Of a DNA stretch of 13,263 nt, positions 6,700-13,263 are shown one piece after another. Every line of letters starts with the position of its first letter. The stretch's first letter is position 1. Under the pieces are notes generated by a model, which worked only from the letters and a program-made list of their open reading frames with translations, did no database searches and was not told the DNA's origin. Made by a program: the position numbers and the translations under genes. This DNA is from an uncultured bacterium (GTDB lineage: Bacteria; Planctomycetota; Phycisphaerae; Phycisphaerales; SM1A02), in NCBI GenBank assembly GCA_903861235.1, contig CAIOTP010000193.1, positions 1 through 13,263 on the forward strand, written 5' to 3'.

Positions 6700-8460
6700 A
6701 TGCGATTCGTCGGACCCCTGCTGCTGCTGATCGCCCTGCTGCTGGGATCGCTCTGGCTGGATCGATCGCCCCCGCGAGCGGACCTGGTCATGGCCCACTC
6801 GGCCGAGGCCTTCACCCTGGATCCCCAGCGTCTCTCGCATCAGCACGACGTGCGGACGGCACGCGCCCTGTTCGAGGGACTCACGGAGATCGACGGCCAG
6901 TCGGGCGAGCCCGTGCCCGCGGCCGCCGAATCCTGGACCTGCAGCGCCGACGGCCTGACCTGGATCTTCCGCCTGCGTGACGGGCTGCTCTGGAGCGACG
7001 GTTCACCCGTGGAGGCGGATGACTTCGTCTACGCCTGGCGACGCGCGCTCCTGCCCGACCTGGCGGCGGACTACAGCGGATTTCTCCTGCCGATTCGGGG
7101 AGCGAGGGCGTTCTTCGAATGGCGCACGGGAGCGCTGCAGGGCTTCGCGAAATCGACCGGTGGTGCGGAGGCGGCGTCGGCGCTCTGGGCGGAGACGCTG
7201 CGGCGGTTCCAGGAAGGCGTGGGCCTTCACGCTCCTGACCCGCGCACGCTCGTGGTGCAGCTGGAGCGACCCGTGCCCTACTGGGCGGACCTCTGCGCGT
7301 TCCCTTCCATGTTCCCGGTGCCTCGGCACCTGGTGGAGCGCTTCACCCGACTCAGTCCCGCGACAGGCATGCTGCAGCAGGACGCGGGCTGGACCAAGGC
7401 AGGCACCCTGGTGAGCAACGGGCCCTTCACGCTGGCCTCCTGGCGGCCCAAGCGACTCATCCGCCTCGAGCGGAATCCGAGGCACCGGTCGGCATCCACC
7501 GTGCCATGCCGGACGATCGACATCCTGCCGATCGAGGATCCCAACACCACCGTGCTGGCCTTCGAGAACGGCGCGGTGGACTGGGTCACCGACACGCTGG
7601 CGGAGTACCGCAGCGACCTGTTCGACCAGGCCAAGGCCGGGCGACGGCAGGATCTGCACGTGCTCGACGCGTTCGGCACGGACTTCTTCAGCTTCAACTG
7701 CAGGCCGCATCTGGCGGACGGTCGGGCCAATCCGTTCGCCCAGGCGGCCGTGCGCCGGGCCTTCGCGCTCAGCGTGGATCGCCAGGCCCTCGTGGACCGG
7801 ATCACGCGGCTGGGCGAGCGCGTGGCCACCACGCTGGTGCCGCCCGGATCGATCCCCGGCTACGAGGGTCCGAAGGGTCTGGGCCGGGATCCCGACCGTG
7901 CCCGCACGGAGTTGCAGGCGGCAGGCTGGCGAAGGACGGACCAGGGCTGGGTGAACGCGGCGGGTGATCGCTTCCCCACGGTGGAGGTGCTCTACGCCAC
8001 CAACAGCCCCCGCTACCGCGACCTGAGCACGGCGTTGGCGGACATGTGGACCAGGGAGCTCGGCGTTCCCTGCGTCACACGGAGCCTGGATCCCCGCGCC
8101 TACCGGGACGCGCTGCAGCGAGGCGACTTCATGATCGCCCGCGGAGGCTGGTACGGCGACTACGGCGATCCCACGACCTGGCTCGACCTGTCCCGACGCG
8201 ACGACGGCAACAACGACCGTGGGTTCGACCTTCCGGCCTACGACGCTCTGCTCGACCGAGCCGCGGCCGAACTCGACCCGGCACGCCGCCTTCGCGCGTT
8301 GGCCGACGCCGAGCGACTGCTCATGGACGAGCAGGTCCCGATCCTGCCGATCTGCCACTACGTAACCGTCTACATGTACGACCCCGACCGCCTGCAGGGC
8401 ATCAGCCGCCACCCTCGTCTGGAGCAGTATCCGGGTCGCCTTCGCAAGGCCGGTCACTGA
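6700..8460 (+). CDS. oppA: OppA-like peptide ABC transporter substrate-binding protein (SBP family 5)
   Basis: 586 residues, usual for the family. It binds oligopeptides, or related solutes, outside the membrane and delivers them to an OppBC-type permease. Family marks are the opening block ARALFEGLTEIDG (54-66), YAWRRAL (111-117), the hinge-side SNGPFTLASW (229-238), RRAFALSVDR (342-351) and the late WYGDYGDPTTWLDL (464-477). The N-terminus has a hydrophobic stretch at 4-20 but no lipobox cysteine, so the protein is anchored by an uncleaved helix or exported by a signal peptide rather than lipidated. No Shine-Dalgarno or -10-like hexamer precedes the ATG, which fits a downstream operon gene. 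The partner permease gene lies on the other strand and its stop overlaps this one. The substrate is not predictable; the gene symbol denotes the family. Confidence 0.88.
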   Translation: MRFVGPLLLLIALLLGSLWLDRSPPRADLVMAHSAEAFTLDPQRLSHQHDVRTARALFEGLTEIDGQSGEPVPAAAESWTCSADGLTWIFRLRDGLLWSDGSPVEADDFVYAWRRALLPDLAADYSGFLLPIRGARAFFEWRTGALQGFAKSTGGAEAASALWAETLRRFQEGVGLHAPDPRTLVVQLERPVPYWADLCAFPSMFPVPRHLVERFTRLSPATGMLQQDAGWTKAGTLVSNGPFTLASWRPKRLIRLERNPRHRSASTVPCRTIDILPIEDPNTTVLAFENGAVDWVTDTLAEYRSDLFDQAKAGRRQDLHVLDAFGTDFFSFNCRPHLADGRANPFAQAAVRRAFALSVDRQALVDRITRLGERVATTLVPPGSIPGYEGPKGLGRDPDRARTELQAAGWRRTDQGWVNAAGDRFPTVEVLYATNSPRYRDLSTALADMWTRELGVPCVTRSLDPRAYRDALQRGDFMIARGGWYGDYGDPTTWLDLSRRDDGNNDRGFDLPAYDALLDRAAAELDPARRLRALADAERLLMDEQVPILPICHYVTVYMYDPDRLQGISRHPRLEQYPGRLRKAGH

Positions 8461-9410
8461 CCCAGCCGGATGCGCGGGTCCACCCACGCATACAGCAGGT
8501 CCACCACCAGGTTGAGCAGCGCCACCAGCAGGCCGTAGGTCAGCGTGATGCCCATCACCATGGTCAGATCCTTGCCCAGCACCGCGTCCACAAAGTGACG
8601 CCCCAGGCCGGGGACCGCGAAGACCTTCTCCACCACGAAGCTCCCGGTCAGCGCCATGGCCGTGGCAGGACCGAGCCAGCTCAGCACCGGAAGCAGCGCA
8701 TTGCGGAGCGCGTGACGCCAGGCGGCCTGCGGGCGGGAGAGTCCCTTCGCGCGCGCCGTGCGCACATGGTCGCTGGCCATCTGCTCGATCATGCCCACGC
8801 GGGTCATGCGGGCGATGGTGGCTGCGAAGGGGAGCGAGAGCGCCAGCGCCGGAAGCAGCAACTGCTCCAGCGAGCCCCAGCCCCCCACGGGAAACCATCG
8901 CAACCGGGCGGCGAACACCATGAGCAGCGCGGCGCCGATGACGAAGCTGGGCACGCTCACGCCAACCATGGCCAGCACCTGCGACACCGCGTCAGGCCAG
9001 CCCCGCGGATGGAGCCCCCCCAGGGTGCCTGCCGCCAGGCCGATGGCCATGGCCAGCAGCATGGCCGCCGTGCCCAGGGTCACGCTCACCGGCAGGGCGT
9101 CGCGAAGAATCTCGTTGACCGTCCAGTCCGGCTGACGAAGGCTCGGGCCCAGATCGAACGGACGGTCGGCATGTCCCAGCACCCAGCTCACGCCACTCGC
9201 CTTGCCCAGGTACTCCAGATAGAACGCCGCCGGATCGTCCAGGCGGTACTGACGCTGCATGGCCTCGACCACTTCGGGGGGCGGCCGACGGCCTTCGGCA
9301 CTCTCCAGCGGGTTGCCGGGAGCCAGCCAGACCAACGCAAAGGTGAGCGTGTAGATCGCCAGCAGCAGCGGAGGAAGAACCAGCAGGCGGCGGAGCAGAA
9401 AGGGCAGCAT
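8454..9410 (-). CDS. oppB: OppB-like peptide ABC transporter permease
   Basis: 318 residues from the ATG at 9410. The frame is open further upstream, but the family N-terminus, a short RR-rich stretch then the first membrane span (8-28), begins here. Later spans lie near 108-132, 138-168, 175-200, 231-250 and 274-302. The cytoplasmic EAA loop that docks on the ATPase is DHVRTARAKGLS at 214-225, followed by HALRNALLPVLSWLG and the family block EKVFAVPGLG at 251-260. The periplasmic loop after the first span carries PGNPL, as in OppB/DppB. It forms one half of the transmembrane pore; OppC and the OppD/F ATPases are not in the window. Its TGA overlaps the end of oppA tail to tail by 7 bp, an unusual layout for two parts of one importer. 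Confidence 0.9.
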   Translation of the reverse strand: MLPFLLRRLLVLPPLLLAIYTLTFALVWLAPGNPLESAEGRRPPPEVVEAMQRQYRLDDPAAFYLEYLGKASGVSWVLGHADRPFDLGPSLRQPDWTVNEILRDALPVSVTLGTAAMLLAMAIGLAAGTLGGLHPRGWPDAVSQVLAMVGVSVPSFVIGAALLMVFAARLRWFPVGGWGSLEQLLLPALALSLPFAATIARMTRVGMIEQMASDHVRTARAKGLSRPQAAWRHALRNALLPVLSWLGPATAMALTGSFVVEKVFAVPGLGRHFVDAVLGKDLTMVMGITLTYGLLVALLNLVVDLLYAWVDPRIRLGQ

Positions 9411-9421
9411 GCGTCGAGGGC

Positions 9422-9427
9422 ACCTTA
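9422..9427 (-). promoter_or_regulatory. Probable -10 element of oppB (TAAGGT)
   Basis: On the minus strand TAAGGT ends 11 bases before the oppB ATG. It matches TATAAT at only three positions, but it sits where the other first-gene hexamers sit. It shares the central TA (9426-9427) with the lipoprotein hexamer on the other strand. Confidence 0.3.
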
Positions 9428-9431
9428 CACT
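9426..9431 (+). promoter_or_regulatory. Probable -10 element of the lipoprotein gene (TACACT)
   Basis: TACACT ends 10 bases before the ATG at 9442, the same sequence as before the TPR gene. No -35 is visible. The mRNA would start at or very near the start codon. Confidence 0.4.
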
Positions 9432-9441
9432 GCCCGCGGAC

Positions 9442-10158
9442 ATGGCCCACCGCATCCGATTCCTCATGGCAGCCTGGTTCATGGCGGCTGCGGCCTCGCT
9501 CGCGGGGTGTCACACCACCGAAGGCCCGGCGGTGCTGCAGATCGACGGCGGCGACTACGACCAGGCGTTCGCGGCCTGTCTGGTGGTGGGTCGGGACATG
9601 GACATGCCTCCCGCCCTGGCGGATCGCGGCAACGGCATCATCGAGACCGAGCCGCGTTCCATGGGAAGCCTGCTGGAGCCCTGGCGCATGGACACCTCGG
9701 GGCCTTCCCAGGGACTCGAGAGCACCCTGCAGTTCCAACGACGGCGTGTGCGCTTCGTCTTCCTTCCCGAGGGGTTCGAACCGTCCGCCATCGACGGTCA
9801 GTCGCCCTTCGACGGCGGCGCCAGCCCGGGATCACCGGCGGACACGGGTCGCTTCGACCTGGAACGGCATGCAGGTCCGCTGGAACTCCGCTGCGTGGTG
9901 GTGATCGAGCGTGGCTTCACGCCTGGCATCCGCCCCAGCACCTGGTCGTCCACGCTGGCCACCCGCTCGACCGATCCGCCGCCGCAGGGCAAGCCGGACG
10001 GCACGGTTCGTCGGCCCACCCAGTGGACGCCGGTGGGTCGCGACGAGGCCGCGGAGCGCACGCTTCTGACTCGGGTGCAGGCCCGGATTCAGGAGCAGAA
10101 CCAGGCGGAGGCCGAATCCGTCACTTCAGCCCCGCCAGGCGACGCACCGTCGTCATGA
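9442..10158 (+). CDS. Lipoprotein of unknown function
   Basis: 238 residues from the ATG at 9442. A type II signal peptide ends in the lipobox LAGC (20-23), with Cys23 the expected lipidated residue. An earlier in-frame ATG at 9409 would overlap the oppB start and only lengthen the signal. The mature part opens with YDQAFAACLVVGRDM (39-53) and then DRGNGIIETEPRSMGSLLEP (61-80). This is the layout of a small alpha/beta domain whose strand reads G-I-I-E-T-E-P, as in envelope lipoproteins I have met in this phylum. It then has QRRRVRFVF, a Gly/Ser/Pro-rich loop (115-135), a strand LRCVVVIERG, and a C-terminal helix DEAAERTLLTRVQARI (201-216). No enzymatic motif is seen. Its last 38 bases overlap the end of the convergent ABC-2 permease gene. 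Confidence 0.75.
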   Translation: MAHRIRFLMAAWFMAAAASLAGCHTTEGPAVLQIDGGDYDQAFAACLVVGRDMDMPPALADRGNGIIETEPRSMGSLLEPWRMDTSGPSQGLESTLQFQRRRVRFVFLPEGFEPSAIDGQSPFDGGASPGSPADTGRFDLERHAGPLELRCVVVIERGFTPGIRPSTWSSTLATRSTDPPPQGKPDGTVRRPTQWTPVGRDEAAERTLLTRVQARIQEQNQAEAESVTSAPPGDAPSS

Positions 10159-11950
10159 AGTTGCGCTTCAGCGCCGCGTGCATGGTCGTGGTGGTGATCA
10201 CGAAGATCGTCACGGCCATGGTGGTGCCCACCACGAACGCGATCAACGCGCCCTGCGGCTCCGCCAGTTGACCCGGCACGGCGCTGGCCGGCTGAACCGC
10301 GGCCCAGGCCAGGTTCACCGGGCTGAGGCAGGTGATGACCGGGCCCACCAGAGGAATGTCCTTGCCCGTGGCCAGCCCGCAGAGCCCCAGCACCAGCACC
10401 GTGGCCGCCACCACCCCCAGGGCTCCGACCGTGCTGCCGATCACGCCACGGCTGCCCACGCTCCAGGAGAGCCCGCACATGCATGCGAACGCCATGAACG
10501 CCGCAAAGGAGGGGCCGAACACCAACGCGGCAGGCACCAGCACGAGCGGTTCGTCGATCTTGACGGTGCCCACGATCGCAAGGGTGCTGGTCGACGGTGC
10601 GCCGAATCCGCCCGCCGACATGTACCCGGCGCCCAGAAGAAGCGTCAGGGTGGGCGCGGCCAGGGCGGGCCAAAGCGCGGCCAGCAGCCCCCGCAACTTG
10701 CCCGAGAGGTAGGGACCGGGCTGGATCGGCGTGGTCAGCAGGATGTCGAGCGATCCGTCCTCGCGCTCCCGGCTCACGGCCGTGGCGCTGGCGCTGATGG
10801 CCACCAGCAGCGACAGCACCACCTCGCCCATGACCAGGCCACCCAGGGCCAGTCGCGTGGTGTTGGTGTCCAGCGTGCCCGAGCGATGCAGGCCCAGCAC
10901 GGTGACCGCCGCACCCACCCCCACCGCCAGCACGACCCAACGCCCGATGCCCGCCAGCGGCGTGGAGACCCGAAGGCTGGCCTCCCGCCACGCCACCGGG
11001 TTCTGCCAGACCCTTCGTGGCGTGCGCTCGCCCTTGCTGCTGACGCGCCGGAGGAAGCGTGACAGCCCTCCCGTGGACGCCTCGCTGCGGGCACCGACCA
11101 GGCGGACGCGGAGCGTCGCCAGCGTGAGCAGCAGAAGCGATGCCAGGCTGGCACCGATGGTCATGGCCAGAAGCGGCCTGCCCAGCCAGAGTCGTGTCAG
11201 GAAGCCGGCGTCGGCCGTCCCGAGATCCCACGGCTGGTAGGCGTCGGCGTTGAGTTCGCTGTGCAGCGCCAGAAAGGGGTTCAGCGGCGTCATCACCGTG
11301 GTGTGCACCGCATCCAGACCCACCGCCACCGGCTGCTGCAGGGCACGATCCGCCGCCCAGGTGGCGAAGAGCGTGAGCACCGTGGCCGCGTAGAAGGCGA
11401 CCACGCCGCGCTTGCCGGCACTTCGCATCACGCCCAGCGACACGGCCACGCTGCCCAGGAAGAGTGCGCTGCACGCGCTCACACCCAGGCTGGCGACCAC
11501 GCTGCCCGTGCGGACGCCGCCGAAGAGCCGGATCAGGATGCAGAGCGGCAGCGCCGCCAGCAGCAGTGCCAGGGCGAAGAAGAGTCGCCCGGCCAGGTTG
11601 CCCAGCACGATCTGGACGCTGTTGAGCGGGGTGGTGACCAGGATCTCCCAGGTGCGCGGGTTGCTCTCCTGGGCGATCGCACCGGCCATGAAGAGCGGCG
11701 TGAGAAGGCAGATGGCCGCGAGCTGGCCGTAGCTGATCAGCATGAAGGCCTTCGCGCCGCTCTGGGCCATCTCGCGAAGCGAGCCACTGCCGCTGGGGAG
11801 CGAGAGGATCATCACCACGATCATCAGGCCGCCCAGGACCCCCGCTCGCAGGACCAGGTCGCGCGGCCGTCGCCCCGCTCCGAAGACCAGCCGCGCAGCC
11901 AGCGGATTGGTGGGCAGCAGGTCACTGAGCCAGCGGAGGGCTGCGGGCAC
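10121..11950 (-). CDS. Two-module ABC-2 type transporter permease
   Basis: 609 residues from a GTG at 11950; no ATG start is evident near it. The chain is an internal duplication. NP plus a charged amphipathic helix occurs at 15 and 317. QESNPRTWEILVTTPL (94-109) matches REREDGSLDILLTTPI (394-409) at an exact offset of 300, each followed by a long hydrophobic hairpin. Module 1 spans fall near 33-50, 68-90, 119-141, 150-173, 182-198 and 259-280. Module 2 spans fall near 334-353, 367-389, 420-441, 470-492, 502-525 and 565-590. Such permeases export drugs, lipids, polysaccharides or proteins with a separate ATPase, which is not in the window. It ends 38 bases inside the lipoprotein gene. TAGACT precedes the GTG by 6 bases. 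The substrate cannot be predicted. Confidence 0.83.
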   Translation of the reverse strand: MPAALRWLSDLLPTNPLAARLVFGAGRRPRDLVLRAGVLGGLMIVVMILSLPSGSGSLREMAQSGAKAFMLISYGQLAAICLLTPLFMAGAIAQESNPRTWEILVTTPLNSVQIVLGNLAGRLFFALALLLAALPLCILIRLFGGVRTGSVVASLGVSACSALFLGSVAVSLGVMRSAGKRGVVAFYAATVLTLFATWAADRALQQPVAVGLDAVHTTVMTPLNPFLALHSELNADAYQPWDLGTADAGFLTRLWLGRPLLAMTIGASLASLLLLTLATLRVRLVGARSEASTGGLSRFLRRVSSKGERTPRRVWQNPVAWREASLRVSTPLAGIGRWVVLAVGVGAAVTVLGLHRSGTLDTNTTRLALGGLVMGEVVLSLLVAISASATAVSREREDGSLDILLTTPIQPGPYLSGKLRGLLAALWPALAAPTLTLLLGAGYMSAGGFGAPSTSTLAIVGTVKIDEPLVLVPAALVFGPSFAAFMAFACMCGLSWSVGSRGVIGSTVGALGVVAATVLVLGLCGLATGKDIPLVGPVITCLSPVNLAWAAVQPASAVPGQLAEPQGALIAFVVGTTMAVTIFVITTTTMHAALKRNFMTTVRRLAGLK

Positions 11951-11956
11951 CGGACC

Positions 11957-11962
11957 AGTCTA
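11957..11962 (-). promoter_or_regulatory. Probable -10 element of the ABC-2 permease gene (TAGACT)
   Basis: On the minus strand TAGACT ends 6 bases before the GTG start. It is identical to the hexamer before the GH57 gene. It supports the GTG as the true start. No -35 is evident. Confidence 0.4.
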
Positions 11963-11986
11963 TGAAAGGCGGTCCGAGACCCTGCT

Positions 11987-12015
11987 TTGACCTGAACGCG
12001 GCAAACGCCGATACT
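11987..12015 (+). promoter_or_regulatory. Sigma-70-type promoter of rny
   Basis: TTGACC lies at 11987-11992 (five of six bases). After a 17-base spacer, GATACT is at 12010-12015 (four of six bases). Transcription should start near 12022, giving a leader of about 80 bases. rny is the only gene in the window that follows a gap yet lacks a TANNNT hexamer next to its start codon. Confidence 0.6.
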
Positions 12016-12025
12016 GGAGACATCC

Positions 12026-12044
12026 CGCCGGCTTCGTGCCGGCG
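12026..12044 (+). other. Small hairpin in the rny 5' leader
   Basis: A 7-bp stem (CGCCGGC pairing with GCCGGCG) encloses the 5-base loop TTCGT, just after the expected transcription start. It would protect the 5' end of the mRNA or bind a regulator. GC-rich short stems arise easily by chance in this genome, so the call is modest. The rest of the leader (12045-12101) is pyrimidine-rich with no Shine-Dalgarno sequence. Confidence 0.4.
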
Positions 12045-12101
12045 ATCCTCTCCTCTTCTCGGCCTCCGCCCGCCCGCGGGGCGCGCCGTTCGGACACGCT
12101 C

Positions 12102-13263
12102 ATGAACACGCTCTCCACACCCCTGGTGGTGTCTTTGGCCCAAGCCGGCCCACAGGCCGGCGGCGGACCCTTCTCGGCGCTGCTGCCGGGCATCGTGCTG
12201 ATCGCCGGCGGACTGCTGCTGGCCTTCGGCGTCTACCGGCTCGCCCGAGCCCGGAAGGAAGCCCAGCAGCTGCTGACCACCACCACGGCCGAAGCGGAGG
12301 CCCGGGCCCGCACGATCGAACTGGATGCCGAGCGACGCGCCGCGGAGCGTCGCGTGGAGCTGGACGCCCAGGTGGCCAAGGCTCTGGGCGAGATCCAGGA
12401 GTCCCAGTCCCGCGCAGCCCGCCGCGAGGAGGCGCTGGACCGCAAGATGGACCAGCTGGGCCAGCGCGAGCAGCGGCTGGACGATCGTGACGCCGCCCTG
12501 AAGGCCGACGAGGCGCGACAGCGCGAGGCCGCCGACGCGCTCGATCGCGAGCGAGGGGTCCTTCGAGACCGCATGGCTTCCATCGCCGGGATGACCCAGG
12601 AGGAGGCCCGTCGGCAGGTGATGGAGGAGGTCCGTCAGTCCGCCGAACGCGAGGCCGCCCTGCTTCGCCAGCAGGTGGTGCTGAAGGCCGAGGCGGGAGC
12701 CCGCGAACAGGCCCGCGAGATCCTGCTCATGTCCATCCAGCGCTACGCCGGCGAGTGCAGCAGCGACAGCACCGTCCGCAGCATCAAGGTGCCCAGCGAG
12801 GACCTCAAGGGTCGCGTGATCGGCCGGGAGGGCCGGAACATCCGGCACTTCGAGAAGGTGACCGGGGTGGACGTGCTCATCGACGACACGCCCGGCGTGA
12901 TCGCGGTGAGCTGCTTCGACCGGGTCCGGCAGGCCGTGGCCGCGGAGGCCCTGCAGAAGCTGGTGAACGACGGACGCATCCACCCGGCCCGCATCGACGA
13001 GGTGGTGGAGCAGGTGCGACGGGACATCGACGACCGCATCGTGAAGGCCGGCCAGGAGGCCGCCATGGAGGCGGACGTGCGCGGCCTGCACCCGAAGGTG
13101 ATCGAGATGATGGGCCGCCTGCACTTCCGCACCAGCTACGGGCAGAACGTGCTTCGACACTCGATCGAGGTGGCGTATCTCTGCCAGCTGATCGCGGGAC
13201 AGCTGGGTCTGGATGCCGCCACCGCTCGGCGTGCAGGCTTCCTGCACGACATCGGCAAGGCCA
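12102..13263 (+). CDS. rny: Ribonuclease Y, N-terminal part, cut by the window edge
   Basis: 387 complete residues are present; the family is usually about 520. RNase Y is a membrane-anchored endoribonuclease that starts mRNA decay. The single membrane span is near 26-46. A long Glu/Arg/Ala-rich coiled coil covers about 50-200. The RNA-binding KH domain starts near 226 with SIKVPSEDLKGRVIGREGRN (227-246) and continues through VDVLIDDTPGVI. The HD domain begins with RTSYGQNVLRHSIEVA (343-358) and the metal-binding HD pair is LHDIGKA (381-387), where the window ends. About 25 residues precede the span, longer than usual for the family; GTG codons at residues 9-10 are possible later starts. It is divergent from the ABC-2 permease. 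Confidence 0.95.
   Translation, partial: MNTLSTPLVVSLAQAGPQAGGGPFSALLPGIVLIAGGLLLAFGVYRLARARKEAQQLLTTTTAEAEARARTIELDAERRAAERRVELDAQVAKALGEIQESQSRAARREEALDRKMDQLGQREQRLDDRDAALKADEARQREAADALDRERGVLRDRMASIAGMTQEEARRQVMEEVRQSAEREAALLRQQVVLKAEAGAREQAREILLMSIQRYAGECSSDSTVRSIKVPSEDLKGRVIGREGRNIRHFEKVTGVDVLIDDTPGVIAVSCFDRVRQAVAAEALQKLVNDGRIHPARIDEVVEQVRRDIDDRIVKAGQEAAMEADVRGLHPKVIEMMGRLHFRTSYGQNVLRHSIEVAYLCQLIAGQLGLDAATARRAGFLHDIGKA

Noticed and set aside
7003..8898. A 631-codon open frame on the minus strand opposite oppA.
   Set aside because: Its product is low-complexity and rich in Arg, Gly, His and Ala, with no domain. It lies opposite a well-marked family gene and crosses into oppB; long antisense frames are expected at this GC content.
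8046..10271. A 741-codon plus-strand open frame over the end of oppA, oppB and the lipoprotein gene.
   Set aside because: Its translation is Arg/His/Gly-rich without motifs and it crosses three genes with clear signals of their own.
12022..12101. A riboswitch in the rny leader.
   Set aside because: At about 80 bases with one short stem and no recognisable aptamer core, it cannot be supported.

Overview
The window is a gene-dense, strongly GC-rich bacterial chromosome segment. It carries no rRNA, tRNA, CRISPR array, insertion sequence or phage gene that I can see. Gene content and style fit a Planctomycetota bacterium, most likely of the Phycisphaerae: RNase Y, Shine-Dalgarno-poor starts, an ABC-2 permease with two modules in one chain, large secreted repeat proteins of unknown function, and exclusive TGA stops. 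That placement is an inference from style, not from a phylogenetic marker.

Layout, left to right. (1) The N-terminal 221 residues of a GH57 alpha-amylase-type glycosidase run off the left edge on the minus strand. (2) Divergent from it, across a 98-base gap holding a perfect 21-bp inverted repeat, is a tight plus-strand operon: pyrE, a family 2 glycosyltransferase and a flippase-like membrane protein of the lysylphosphatidylglycerol-synthase TM (UPF0104) family. The last two overlap by ATGA. (3) Facing that operon with a 1-base gap is a large secreted TPR protein on the minus strand. Divergent from it is a small secreted helical protein, followed 21 bases later by an OppA-like peptide-binding protein. 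(4) An OppB-like permease on the minus strand meets oppA tail to tail with a 7-bp overlap. No oppC, oppD or oppF is in the window. (5) A small lipoprotein of unknown function runs divergently from oppB and ends inside a two-module ABC-2 permease on the minus strand (38-bp overlap). (6) Divergent from that permease, with a recognisable promoter and an 80-base leader, is rny, which runs off the right edge after 387 residues.

How the genes may work together: the GT2/flippase pair suggests a lipid-linked or envelope glycan step, and pyrE supplies pyrimidine nucleotides, the precursors of UDP-sugars. The OppA/OppB proteins would belong to a peptide importer whose other parts lie elsewhere. The ABC-2 permease needs an ATPase that is not visible here.

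The most striking signal is regulatory. All seven genes that follow an intergenic gap, other than rny, have a TANNNT hexamer ending 6-11 bases before the start codon and no Shine-Dalgarno sequence. The three operon-internal genes lack the hexamer. This points to leaderless or near-leaderless transcription as the local norm. I found no convincing new defence or mobile system; most of the window looks like ordinary chromosome.
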